Shown piece after piece: positions 43,359 through 51,643 of a DNA stretch of 64,000 bases; positions within the stretch are counted from its first letter, which is position 1, and each line of letters opens with the position of its first letter. The stretch is from NCBI RefSeq assembly GCF_024189315.1, contig NZ_JAIZEO010000002.1, positions 372,001 through 436,000 of the forward strand. Reading direction: 5' to 3'. A program made the translations under genes and the position numbers. The notes under the pieces are model-generated. The model was not told the origin of the DNA. It saw only the letters and a list, made by a program, of their open reading frames with translations, and did not search any database. The stretch is from Halobacillus sp. A5. GTDB lineage: Bacteria > Bacillota > Bacilli > Bacillales > Halobacillaceae.

Positions 43359-44167
43359 GTAAGGTATCAACGGCTTTAACCATTGCAGGAACGGACCCGA
43401 GCGGCGGTGCCGGTATCCAGGCAGATTTAAAAACATTTCAAGAGTTGAGAAGTTACGGGATGAGTGTCATTACTTCAGTCGTCTCACAAAACACAACAGG
43501 GGTAAAAGATGTTCATCATCTGCCTGTTGAGTTTATTCGAAGTCAATTAGAGGCCGTATCGTCTGACATGCCTGTGCACGCGTTCAAAACGGGAATGATC
43601 GCAAGCATGGATATGATGAAAGTCATCGCTGAATGGATTCCTGAAGTTTCCGCCCCTTACGTTATGGATCCCGTCATGGTGGCTACCAGCGGGGACCCTT
43701 TAATTGAGGAGGAATCACGAGGATACCTGCGGGATCACCTGCTTCCATTGGCAACAGTAGTGACTCCCAATATACCAGAAGCGGAATTTCTGCTGGATGC
43801 TAATGTCGAGACCACAGCAGATATGAAACAAGCCGCAGAGCAGATATGTACTCGTTTTGGTGCAGGAGCGGCACTTGTGAAAGGGGGACATCTGGAAGGA
43901 GATGCGGTAGACTTCTTGTTTGATGGATCAACCATTCATGAATTTAAGAGCGAGCGCATTCCTACGTCTAACACTCACGGTACGGGCTGCACATACGCGG
44001 CAGCTATAACAGCCTATTTAAGCCAGGGCGTCCCTTTAGAGAAAGCAGTGAAGCGTGCGAAGGGTTTTGTGACAGAAGCTATCCGCCACTCGTTGGATCT
44101 TGGTAAAGGAAGTGGTCCGACGAACCATTTTGCAATGCGTAAGGAGGAGCATATCAATGACAATTAA
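43355..44167 (+). CDS. thiD: Hydroxymethylpyrimidine/phosphomethylpyrimidine kinase
   Basis: A 270-residue ribokinase-fold enzyme making HMP-PP for thiamine synthesis. LTIAGTDPSGGAGIQADLKTFQEL (substrate binding), SVVSQNTTGV, VMDPVMVATSG, VVTPNIPEAEFL and the anion hole NTHGTGCTYAAAITAYL are present. It overlaps tenA by 4 bp and thiM by 11 bp, so the genes are translationally coupled. Part of the TPP-controlled operon. Confidence 0.96.
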   Translation: MSKVSTALTIAGTDPSGGAGIQADLKTFQELRSYGMSVITSVVSQNTTGVKDVHHLPVEFIRSQLEAVSSDMPVHAFKTGMIASMDMMKVIAEWIPEVSAPYVMDPVMVATSGDPLIEEESRGYLRDHLLPLATVVTPNIPEAEFLLDANVETTADMKQAAEQICTRFGAGAALVKGGHLEGDAVDFLFDGSTIHEFKSERIPTSNTHGTGCTYAAAITAYLSQGVPLEKAVKRAKGFVTEAIRHSLDLGKGSGPTNHFAMRKEEHINDN

Positions 44168-44927
44168 GCTTGTAAATGAAGTCCGTGAAAAGAAACCATT
44201 GATTCATAATCTAACCAATGAAGTCGTTATGAATTTTAGTGCAAATGGCTTGCTCTCTTTTGGAGCGTCTCCAATTATGGCCATGGCTGAAGAGGATGCG
44301 GCGGATATTGCAAAGCTTTCTAATGGGATATTGATTAATATTGGAACATTAACGGAGCCTCATCTTCGGGCGATGATTCTCGCCGGAAAAGCAGCTAATG
44401 AACAGGGAGTTCCTGTTGTGATTGATCCTGTAGGTGTTGCGGCAACACCTTATCGAACTGAAGCATTTAACCGAATTATTAAAGAAGTTCAGCCGGCGGC
44501 TATAAAAGGAAACGCTGGGGAGATGGCCCATCTTATAGGGGTTTCTTTAGAAACAAAAGGGGTCGATTCGGTCGGGAAAGGAGATACCAAATCTATTGCG
44601 AGGCAGGTTGCTTCCCGTTTTAATACGATTGCTGTAGTTACAGGAGAAGTAGATGTGATTAGTGATGGAGAAGAGGCAGTGACCAATGAAACTGGACATG
44701 AATGGATGGGGAAAGTTACAGGCTCAGGCTGCCTGTTAGGATCTATACTAGCGGCCTGTTTGACGACTACAGGGACACGGCTGGAGCAGGCCTGTGCTGC
44801 GGTCAGGTTCTATGGACTGGCAGCTGAGAAGGCCGCACGACATACGAGTGTAAACGGTCCTGGGACGTTTGCCGCCCGTTTTATCGATGCATTAGCAATG
44901 GATTTAACGAAGCTTGAGGAGGGCTGA
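44157..44927 (+). CDS. thiM: Hydroxyethylthiazole kinase
   Basis: A 256-residue kinase phosphorylating the thiazole (THZ) precursor for ThiE. PLIHNLTNEVVMNFSANGLLSFGASPIMA, VPVVIDPVGVAATPYRTE, IKGNAGEMAHLIG and the GSGCLLGSILAACL anion hole are characteristic. ATG at 44157 is preceded by AAGGAGG; the longer frame from 44100 lies within thiD and is not used. Together with ThiW it points to a salvage route for thiazole. Confidence 0.96.
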   Translation: MTIKLVNEVREKKPLIHNLTNEVVMNFSANGLLSFGASPIMAMAEEDAADIAKLSNGILINIGTLTEPHLRAMILAGKAANEQGVPVVIDPVGVAATPYRTEAFNRIIKEVQPAAIKGNAGEMAHLIGVSLETKGVDSVGKGDTKSIARQVASRFNTIAVVTGEVDVISDGEEAVTNETGHEWMGKVTGSGCLLGSILAACLTTTGTRLEQACAAVRFYGLAAEKAARHTSVNGPGTFAARFIDALAMDLTKLEEG

Positions 44928-44930
44928 GTA

Positions 44931-45548
44931 GTGAAGCTTAGCGGCCGGTTAAGAAAATATTTAATCATGGGTAGTCAAAACTGTGAGCGTGATCCAGTCG
45001 ACATACTAAAAGAAGCCATTGACGGCGGGATTACGGCCTTTCAATATCGTGAGAAGGGGCCTGGGTCGCTTGGTGGAGAAGCAAAGCTTGAACTGGGCCG
45101 AAAGCTCCGCGATTTATGCCGGAAGCATAATGTATTGTTTATTGTAAATGATGACAGCGGTTTGGTGGAGCCTCTTGAGGCAGATGGTATCCATGTAGGT
45201 CAGGACGATGTTGATGTACAGGAGCTCCGTACCCTTTTTCCAAAAAAGGTGATTGGTTTGTCCATTTCAAATGAGGATGAGTTAGAGAGAAGTGCTGTGG
45301 AAGTTGTCGATTACCTTGGTGCGGGACCAGTCTTTGCTACGTCGACGAAGGTTGACGCGAAGGAGGCAGTCGGAGTGGAGTGGATTACGAGGGTGAAGCG
45401 GCTGCATCCGGATCTCCCGCTTGTAGGCATAGGAGGAATCACTGTAGAAAATGCCGTTGAAGTAATAGGGGCAGGGGCAGATGGTGTATCTGTTATTTCT
45501 GCTGTTACCGCTGCTTCTGATGTGCGTGAGGCGGTAAACGGATTATAA
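44931..45548 (+). CDS. thiE: Thiamine-phosphate synthase
   Basis: A 205-residue TIM-barrel enzyme joining HMP-PP and THZ-P. FQYREKGPGS, FIVNDDSGLVEPLEADGIHVGQDDV, VIGLSISNEDE, YLGAGPVFATSTKVDA and GIGGITVENAVEVI are all present. The start codon is GTG behind GAGGAGGG. Last gene of the thi operon; a repeat with a 23-bp hairpin starts 8 bp after the stop and may act as terminator. The operon is salvage-only: no thiC, thiG or thiO here. Confidence 0.96.
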   Translation: MKLSGRLRKYLIMGSQNCERDPVDILKEAIDGGITAFQYREKGPGSLGGEAKLELGRKLRDLCRKHNVLFIVNDDSGLVEPLEADGIHVGQDDVDVQELRTLFPKKVIGLSISNEDELERSAVEVVDYLGAGPVFATSTKVDAKEAVGVEWITRVKRLHPDLPLVGIGGITVENAVEVIGAGADGVSVISAVTAASDVREAVNGL

Positions 45549-45556
45549 TAAGAACG

Positions 45557-45790
45557 AGAGGTCGGGACAAAACTGAATAAAACATAAAACAATCCGAACT
45601 GATTCTGTAGAAATCAGTTCGGATTGTTTTATGTTAAAGAGATTTCACACCATCGCTCCGTCAAAATGCTTCGCTTTCCTTAGGCACGGTCGTCTGTCTT
45701 CGGCTCGTGGTGTTCCCACAGGGGTCTTCGCATTTTAACAACGCTAATAATCTGCGTTTATACAAATGTTTCTTTTTCTACTTATGTTCC
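45557..45790 (+). repeat. Interspersed repeat family A, copy 1
   Basis: Begins AGAGGTCGGGACAAAACTGA and contains a perfect hairpin with 23-bp arms at 45582-45604 and 45612-45634, then CGCTCCGTCAAAATGCTTCG, ending near CTTATGTTCC. A second copy lies at 58317-58572 in the same orientation. Repeated in Halobacillus-like genomes by inference only. Confidence 0.8.
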
Positions 45791-45799
45791 AGCCTCTAT

Positions 45800-46120
45800 T
45801 TACATTTCAAAGTAGAGAGGGTAGTGGTTACGGCATCTCTCGTTAAATGTGTGCTGACAATGCGGGCAGTTGGTTGTGTTCATGTATTGGTGAATTGTTA
45901 ATTCTTTTTTGCATTTTCCGCACATGATCGCATACTCGTCTCGTTTGTTTTTAGGCCATGTAGATTCCTTGTGTCCGGCTAGTTCCTTATGGCAGTAATA
46001 ACAGGCATAGTATTCATGACAGCAATTAAACTTGATTGCAATTATGTCTACTTCGCTGTGATAATGCCTGCAGCGGGTGTTCGAGTCCACATCAAGTCCT
46101 TTGACTTTTGGATGATTCAT
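45800..46120 (-). CDS. CHY-type zinc-finger protein
   Basis: A 106-residue zf-CHY protein with many paired Cys and His residues: RCRHYHSEVDIIAIKFNCCHEYYACYYCHKEL, then CGKCKKELTIHQYM and CPHCQHTFNERCRNHY. The pattern binds three zinc ions. Bacterial family members of this size have unknown function; relatives in eukaryotes are ubiquitin ligases. The ATG follows AAGGAG. It overlaps the upstream membrane-protein gene by 29 bp and is the last gene of a three-gene set. Confidence 0.85.
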   Translation of the reverse strand: MNHPKVKGLDVDSNTRCRHYHSEVDIIAIKFNCCHEYYACYYCHKELAGHKESTWPKNKRDEYAIMCGKCKKELTIHQYMNTTNCPHCQHTFNERCRNHYPLYFEM

Positions 46121-46346
46121 AGCGAGTCTCCTTGCGTCGGCTTATTATTTGGGTTATAAAATATGCAATACTTGCAGCGAGTGCAGCTGCAATAAAGGGC
46201 ATGTACGATATCTGGACCTCTGACTTCGGCTGCCGGGCAAAAGTAAAATCAGGCTGATGGATCATGGTGAGCCACAAACCGGAAGCCAGTTCAATTAAAA
46301 AATAGATGATGCCAAAGCTTATAATAAACGTAACATATTTCTTCAT
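46092..46346 (-). CDS. Small membrane protein of unknown function
   Basis: An 84-residue protein with two predicted membrane helices (FIISFGIIYFLIELASGLWLTMI at 7-29 and MPFIAAALAASIAYFITQIIS at 49-69) and a basic, polar C-terminus. The gene starts by a 4-bp overlap (ATGA) with the stop of the preceding membrane-protein gene and itself overlaps the zf-CHY gene, so the three are probably one transcript. Not recognised as a known family. Confidence 0.7.
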   Translation of the reverse strand: MKKYVTFIISFGIIYFLIELASGLWLTMIHQPDFTFARQPKSEVQISYMPFIAAALAASIAYFITQIISRRKETRYESSKSQRT

Positions 46347-46540
46347 AAGGTTTCTTCTTTCTCTGAGTGACCGCCCCTTCTGCTTTTGTAAACTATACCT
46401 GTAATAAGGAGCAGTAGTCCAGCTATGCCGACGCCGAATTCCATATAATAAAAGTTTCCCTCACCTAACAACCGGATAAGGAACTGTCCCCCGAATATAC
46501 CTGTTAACAATAAACCAAAAAACAGGGCTGTAAATGGCAT
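46343..46540 (-). CDS. Small membrane protein of unknown function
   Basis: A 65-residue protein with two hydrophobic segments (ALFFGLLLTGIFGGQFLIRLL and FGVGIAGLLLLITGIVY) and a charged tail (KSRRGGHSEKEE). AAGGTGA precedes the ATG. First gene of a probable three-gene operon with the next membrane protein and the zf-CHY protein, 19 bp after the DUF2332 gene stop, so it may also follow that gene's transcript. Function unknown. Confidence 0.65.
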   Translation of the reverse strand: MPFTALFFGLLLTGIFGGQFLIRLLGEGNFYYMEFGVGIAGLLLLITGIVYKSRRGGHSEKEETL

Positions 46541-46559
46541 TAGATCACCTTCCTATCAT

Positions 46560-47576
46560 TTAATGTAATTCCCACGTAAACCAGCGGCCGTGCCCATCGG
46601 TCTCTCCTGCCACATTTTCTTGTCTCTCTTTATTTACGATTAAGTCCAAATGAAGTTTCGCATCTGTCATATGATTATACAAATGGGCTATATTTCTTTT
46701 TGAACCGATCCTTTCAATATGCTCGTTCAGCTTGGTTTTAGCGGCAGCTGTCATTTGATTGGCTGCATGAGTGTGAAAGACACAAATGATTGAGTCTTTA
46801 GGGATTTGTTCTGCCACAGAAGGCAGAAGTTCTACACCATCCCCTTCAATCAGCTGTATGGAAGCTTGTTTCACAGAGTCAGCAGCTTGTTCAAATAATC
46901 TCCTGCGTTCAATGTGTTCAGGCCATATTAGGGCGTGCAGCCAGGCATGGTGTTCGGTATTATTCATGTCATTGAGATGAAGGTCAATGCCGTATCTGTG
47001 CGTAACTGGAGGTGTATGTGATGGGAGAGGGGGTTCACCCTTCCCAATGATCTGTGCTTTTATATGTACCTTGCTTTTATGAGTTATTACGGTCTTCGAA
47101 CTATTGTATGTATAGCTGTATTCATCCCACAGCAGCTGGAAGCCGGCACTTGTCCCTATTTCTATAAGAGCTAGAGGCTGGTTTGTCTGTTGATAAATAT
47201 ATGAAAAGCAAGGATATAAATATGCACAGCGCCTTACTTCGTTTGTTTGAACGAGCTTTGTCTGCAGCAGTCTGACTATATCGGACTTGTAGGTTTTACA
47301 GAAGTCTTTAAATGCTGCAAATGTACCTTCTTCAGCGGGAGAGGGGCAGATGCTGGGGTAATAGCTTCTTAAGGGATGATTATAATTATTCAGCAGAAGA
47401 TAATGAATGCTGCCAAGTAAAAGATTGGCAGGCGGCTGACCTGAACGGACGTGAGAGGCTAAATTCAGTAAGAAGGGATCCTCAGCGATTTCCGCAGCTA
47501 AAGAGCTGTATAATTTGCTGGAGCCTAGAATGGCTTCTGTAGAAAACTGCTTAAATATATTTGAAAAGTTATCCAT
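46560..47576 (-). CDS. DUF2332 family protein
   Basis: A 338-residue cytoplasmic protein of the DUF2332 family. LALIEIGTSAGFQLLWDEYSYTYN resembles a SAM-binding glycine motif, and IQLIEGDGVELLPSVAEQIPKDSIICVFHTHAANQM resembles the following methyltransferase strands, so a Rossmann fold is likely. The N-terminal part (YSSLAAEIAEDPFLLNLASHVRSGQPPANLLLGSIHYLLL) is a helical cap. Activity is not known. ATG at 47576 is preferred, with AGGTGAG upstream. Confidence 0.8.
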   Translation of the reverse strand: MDNFSNIFKQFSTEAILGSSKLYSSLAAEIAEDPFLLNLASHVRSGQPPANLLLGSIHYLLLNNYNHPLRSYYPSICPSPAEEGTFAAFKDFCKTYKSDIVRLLQTKLVQTNEVRRCAYLYPCFSYIYQQTNQPLALIEIGTSAGFQLLWDEYSYTYNSSKTVITHKSKVHIKAQIIGKGEPPLPSHTPPVTHRYGIDLHLNDMNNTEHHAWLHALIWPEHIERRRLFEQAADSVKQASIQLIEGDGVELLPSVAEQIPKDSIICVFHTHAANQMTAAAKTKLNEHIERIGSKRNIAHLYNHMTDAKLHLDLIVNKERQENVAGETDGHGRWFTWELH

Positions 47577-47695
47577 TATCTCACCTGCATTCAATATATG
47601 GAATTATATACCTTTAAAGGTAACATGAAGTCTATAAAGTAACCAGCATAAAGTTCAGCTGTAAGCAGGGAAACCCCCTTTACAATCGACTTTTG

Positions 47696-47704
47696 TGATA
47701 TAAT
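47696..47704 (+). promoter_or_regulatory. Extended -10 promoter of the SEDS gene
   Basis: TGATATAAT, a perfect extended -10, about 125 bp before the start; no convincing -35. Confidence 0.5.
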
Positions 47705-47830
47705 AAAACTTTGAAGATGTGAAGATTTTGTTGTTTATTAATGGTCAATCTTCTTTTTATGAGCAAGATATGATTAAATAGATTGCGGTAATTTTTATCA
47801 CATCCCTTGGAAAGGAGGAAAAGGGATCCA

Positions 47831-48988
47831 TTGAACTTTGAAGAACGTTTTGATTGGAAGCTTTTTTTTATTATTTGTATGTTTATTACGATAAGCTGTG
47901 TCGCTTTGTATAGTGCGCAGCAAAGTCCTCAATATAACGAAAATTTTATGCTTAAGCAGCTTGTCTGGTTTGGAGCGGGCGGCATTATTATTGGAATAAT
48001 GCTTTATTTTGAACCTGATTTCTATAAAAAGATAAGCTGGCCTCTTTATATTGCCGGTATTCTTGTTTTACTAGCCCTGGTTATTGCGCCTCCCTCTATT
48101 GCTCCTGTGGTTAAAGGACAAAAAAGCTGGTTTATCCTCCCTGGTATGGGATCGATTCAACCATCGGAATTTATGAAGGTCTTCACGATCCTAATCTTAT
48201 CGAATGCAATATCGAACCATCATGAGAAAGTGAAATTTGTCACAATCAAAAGTGATTTTCTTCTTCTTGGTAAAATTACGGGGCTGACTTTTATTCCATT
48301 AGCCTTAATTATGCAGCAGCCTGATTTAGGAACGTCACTAGTTTTCCTGGCTATTATGGCAGGGATGATCTTAATATCAGGAATCAGCTGGAAAATTATC
48401 ACTCCCATTTTCGGTTCATTAGCTGCCACCGGCCTAAGCTTAATTTGGCTCGCTCTTAAATTTCCTCAAATATTGGATCAGTACTTTGGTGTAAAGGAAT
48501 ATCAATTAGGGAGAATCTATGCCTGGTTAAATCCTCAGCAATATGGATCTTCTGAAGGTTTTCAGCTGATTAGAGCTATGCGTTCAATTGGCTCAGGTCA
48601 GATGTTTGGAAAAGGTCTTGGAGAAAGAGAACTGTATCTGCCTGAAGCCCATACAGACTTTATATTTAGTATTATTGGAGAAGAATATGGATTTTTAGGG
48701 AGCTGTGTCGTTTTATTAACTTTTTTTCTGTTTATTTATCGGTTGACTACGATTGCAACAAGAGCCAATCACAGGTTCAGTACTTATGTAATGGTAGGCC
48801 TCATTTGTATGGTATCCTTTCACGTCTTTCAAAATATCGGAATGTCTATCCAACTGCTTCCGATTACCGGAATTCCTCTGCCTTACATCAGCTACGGGGG
48901 AAGTTCATTGCTGGCCTTTTTAATAGCTGCCGGCTTAGCTTTTTCAGTATCCTATCATCACAGGACTTATATGTTTGGGGAAGATTAA
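47831..48988 (+). CDS. RodA/FtsW family (SEDS) peptidoglycan glycosyltransferase
   Basis: About 385 residues with ten membrane helices. KGQKSWFILPGMGSIQPSEFMKVFTILIL is the family's first block, LPEAHTDFIFSIIGEEYGFLG holds the catalytic-type aspartate of the large loop, and FQNIGMSIQLLPITGIPLPYISYGGSSLLAF is the C-terminal signature. SEDS proteins polymerise glycan strands from lipid II with a class B PBP. Pattern is closer to RodA than FtsW, but the paralogue role is uncertain. The TTG at 47831 with AAGGGA upstream is the likelier start; the frame opens at 47807. Confidence 0.88.
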   Translation: MNFEERFDWKLFFIICMFITISCVALYSAQQSPQYNENFMLKQLVWFGAGGIIIGIMLYFEPDFYKKISWPLYIAGILVLLALVIAPPSIAPVVKGQKSWFILPGMGSIQPSEFMKVFTILILSNAISNHHEKVKFVTIKSDFLLLGKITGLTFIPLALIMQQPDLGTSLVFLAIMAGMILISGISWKIITPIFGSLAATGLSLIWLALKFPQILDQYFGVKEYQLGRIYAWLNPQQYGSSEGFQLIRAMRSIGSGQMFGKGLGERELYLPEAHTDFIFSIIGEEYGFLGSCVVLLTFFLFIYRLTTIATRANHRFSTYVMVGLICMVSFHVFQNIGMSIQLLPITGIPLPYISYGGSSLLAFLIAAGLAFSVSYHHRTYMFGED

Positions 48989-49075
48989 AAAGAGAGTTGA
49001 GAACCACTTCCTCTGTTATTTAGAAAGGTAAACATTCGTTGCACAAAAAAAGAGGAAAGAGTTTTATGAAACGAT

Positions 49076-49192
49076 TCCCTTTCCACCCTGCCTCGCGGAA
49101 AGCGGTGCTTTTTTCCCTGTTCCTTTACTCCAGATTTTATGGGGGAGCCAGGAGATACCATGTCTATATCCAAGATTTTCAACAGCCTGAAA
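49076..49192 (-). repeat. Interspersed repeat family B, reversed copy
   Basis: On the minus strand it reads CAGGCTGTTGAAAATCTTGG, GATATAGACATGGTATC, then GGAACAGGGAAAAAAGCACC and GCTTTCCGCGAGGCAG. This is the same order of blocks as at 58584-58742 and 22823-23044. Confidence 0.7.
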
Positions 49193-49227
49193 GCGTGTTT
49201 CTCTTTACGGAGAAACGCGTTTTTTTG
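49193..49227 (+). terminator. Terminator near the reversed repeat
   Basis: GCGTGTTTCTC pairs with GAGAAACGCGT (two G-U pairs), followed by seven T. It could end the SEDS transcript. Confidence 0.7.
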
Positions 49228-49443
49228 TTTACAGGCTAAATGATTCCGGGCTGATTAACTTTTTAGCTGTTCAGTCTCAGGAGAGCGGTAAAGTCTTTGC
49301 TCGTCGAAGCCTGTCTAATGAAACATGTGTATAAAAATATAATATAAAATTTCATACAACTTTTACATTACATAACAAATACCCATTGAATACAATGAAA
49401 GTACAGTAGATTAAATATTCAGATAATAGGGGGAGGGATAGTT

Positions 49444-50658
49444 ATGGTGCTTCCATTTGATATTTTAGAATATCACCAACGTCTTAAGGGGACTAAAGAG
49501 CGCATGGCTGCGAAAGGAATAGATGTGCTGCTTATTACGGACCCGGCAAATATGAATTATTTGTCTGGCTATGATGCCTGGTCCTTCTATGTTCATCAAA
49601 TGCTCGTCATTGTGATTGATGAGCCGCAGCCGATCTGGATCGGCCGTTATCAGGATGCCAATGGTGCCCGTGCGACTACATGGGTTTATGAAGAAAATGT
49701 AATTGCTTATCCGGATTATTATGTTCATTCAGACACATACCATCCTATGGATTTCATTTCCGAGATCCTTACTCAGATCGGTCAGGGAAATCGAAGTGTT
49801 GGAGTTGAAATGGACCATTACTATTTTACAGGTATGGCCCTTGAGCGGTTAAAGAAAGGGATGCCGAATGCCCAGTTTAAGGACGCCTCCCTGCTTGTGA
49901 ATCGTGTTCGAATTGTAAAATCAGACCAGGAAATTGAATATATGAAACGGGCTGCTTCAATTGCGGATTTAGCAATGGCAAGAGGTGTTGAAAGTATATG
50001 TGCTGGCCGGAGAGAGTGTGATACGGCGGCAGAAATCTATTACCAGCTCGTTAAAGGGACCCCGGATCATGGCGGGGAATATCCAGCGATTGTACCGCTG
50101 CTGCCTACAGGAGATCATACGTCAATTCCCCACCTTACTTGGTCAGATCGTCCTTTTGTAGATGGAAGTCCAGTAATAGTAGAGCTGGCGGGTTGTTATA
50201 AACGGTATCATGTACCACTTGCAAGAACTGTGTCGATTGGAGAACCCAGCCAGAAACTAGAGATCCTGGCGCCGGTAGTATTAGAAGGAATTCAAAATGT
50301 TCTGGAGGCTGCCAAACCAGGTATGACGTGCAGTGATTTAGAATCGATTTGGGCAAAGAGCATTAAGAAGCACGGGTTTGAAAAAGAATCCCGGCTCGGA
50401 TACTCAGTCGGTCTCAATTATCCGCCGGACTGGGGAGAGCATACAGCAAGTATTAGAAAAGGTGATCAAACGATCCTGCAGCCAAATATGACTTTTCACT
50501 TAATCCCGGGCCTGTGGTTTGATTATGACGGAATTGAGATCAGTGAGACGTTTAGAGTGACCGAAACAGGCTGTGAGCGGTTTACCACCTATCCGCAGGA
50601 GCTTATCGTAAAGCGGGAGTCATCAATATTGCTAAACAGCAGCGATCAAATTAGTTAA
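49444..50658 (+). CDS. doeA: Ectoine hydrolase DoeA (M24 family)
   Basis: A 404-residue creatinase/prolidase-fold enzyme that opens ectoine to N-alpha-acetyl-diaminobutyrate. DVLLITDPANMNYLSGYDAWSFYVHQML is the N-terminal creatinase-like domain, and YMKRAASIADLAMARGVESICAGRRECDTAAEIYYQL starts the pita-bread domain. Some peptidase metal ligands appear replaced, for example VELAGCYKRYHVPLARTVSIG, as in DoeA and creatinase rather than Xaa-Pro peptidases. GGGGGAGGG precedes the ATG. It heads a six-gene operon (doeA, eutC, PLP enzyme, doeB, hom-like, doeC) with very short spacers. Confidence 0.85.
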   Translation: MVLPFDILEYHQRLKGTKERMAAKGIDVLLITDPANMNYLSGYDAWSFYVHQMLVIVIDEPQPIWIGRYQDANGARATTWVYEENVIAYPDYYVHSDTYHPMDFISEILTQIGQGNRSVGVEMDHYYFTGMALERLKKGMPNAQFKDASLLVNRVRIVKSDQEIEYMKRAASIADLAMARGVESICAGRRECDTAAEIYYQLVKGTPDHGGEYPAIVPLLPTGDHTSIPHLTWSDRPFVDGSPVIVELAGCYKRYHVPLARTVSIGEPSQKLEILAPVVLEGIQNVLEAAKPGMTCSDLESIWAKSIKKHGFEKESRLGYSVGLNYPPDWGEHTASIRKGDQTILQPNMTFHLIPGLWFDYDGIEISETFRVTETGCERFTTYPQELIVKRESSILLNSSDQIS

Positions 50659-50677
50659 GGGGGTGGGAGCGATTCGT

Positions 50678-51643
50678 TTGTATAACCGAGATCGAATCGA
50701 CAAAGTGATTCGATTAGACACTGAATTAATTAATATAGTAGAAGAGGCTTTTACTGATTTATCAACTAAGCAGGTAACGATGCCGCCGATTATGCGCATT
50801 GATGTGCCGGAGAATAACGGGGAAGTAGATATAAAGTCGGCCTATATCGAAGGCTTAGACAGCTTTGCGGTAAAGCTCTCTTCGGGTTTCTTTAACAACC
50901 CCAAAATGGGTCTTCCAAGCGCAAATGGAATGATGATATTGTTGAGCGCTGTGACGGGGGAGCCGCTGGCTGTTTTTGCGGATAACGGACTTTTGACTGA
51001 TTTAAGGACAGCTGCTGCAGGTGCTGCAGCTTCCCGTCTGTTAAGCCGGGAAGATAGTCATACAGCAGGAATTATTGGTACAGGTTCTCAAGCGAGATAC
51101 CAGCTTAAAGCTCTCATGAATGTCCGGCAAATCGAAAAAGTGTTAGTTTATGGACGTAGTGAAGAGAAAGCAGAAATTTATAAAAGAGAGATGGAATCAG
51201 AGCTCGGAATTCCTGTGGAGATAAAAACTGCCAGAGAAGTAGTGGAAAACAGTGATGTTGTTGTGACTACTACACCTTCTACAGAACCGGTAATTGAAGT
51301 GGATTGGCTTCATGAAGGACTTCATATTACGGCGATGGGTTCAGATGCAGAGCATAAACAAGAGCTGTCCTCTCAAGCTTTAGAAAAGGCCGGACTATTT
51401 GTGTGCGATGTCGTTGAACAATCCACTCGACTTGGAGAATTAAGGTCTTGTTCAAATAATGAAGTGATCAACTCTGCTGTTGAGCTTGGTGAAATTACAA
51501 GCGGAATGAAGAAGGGACGCAGCAGCTATGATCAAATTACGATTTGTGATTTGACGGGTACAGGCGCTCAGGATACAGCGATTGCCCGGTATGTATATCA
51601 ATTACTGGATACTAAGGAGGATGATGATCATGAAGGAAGCTAA
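50678..51643 (+). CDS. eutC: EutC, ornithine cyclodeaminase/mu-crystallin family
   Basis: About 321 residues. The NAD-binding motif HTAGIIGTGSQARYQLKALM (near residue 130), the upstream DNGLLTDLRTAAAGAAASRLLS and ITAMGSDAEHKQELSSQAL are characteristic of the ornithine cyclodeaminase/EutC family. EutC is assigned in hydroxyectoine clusters to work with EutB on hydroxyectoine-derived intermediates. The start is uncertain: GTG at 50663 is too close to the GGGGG box, while TTG at 50678 has GGGAG seven bases upstream. It overlaps the PLP enzyme gene by 14 bp. Confidence 0.8.
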   Translation: MYNRDRIDKVIRLDTELINIVEEAFTDLSTKQVTMPPIMRIDVPENNGEVDIKSAYIEGLDSFAVKLSSGFFNNPKMGLPSANGMMILLSAVTGEPLAVFADNGLLTDLRTAAAGAAASRLLSREDSHTAGIIGTGSQARYQLKALMNVRQIEKVLVYGRSEEKAEIYKREMESELGIPVEIKTAREVVENSDVVVTTTPSTEPVIEVDWLHEGLHITAMGSDAEHKQELSSQALEKAGLFVCDVVEQSTRLGELRSCSNNEVINSAVELGEITSGMKKGRSSYDQITICDLTGTGAQDTAIARYVYQLLDTKEDDDHEGS

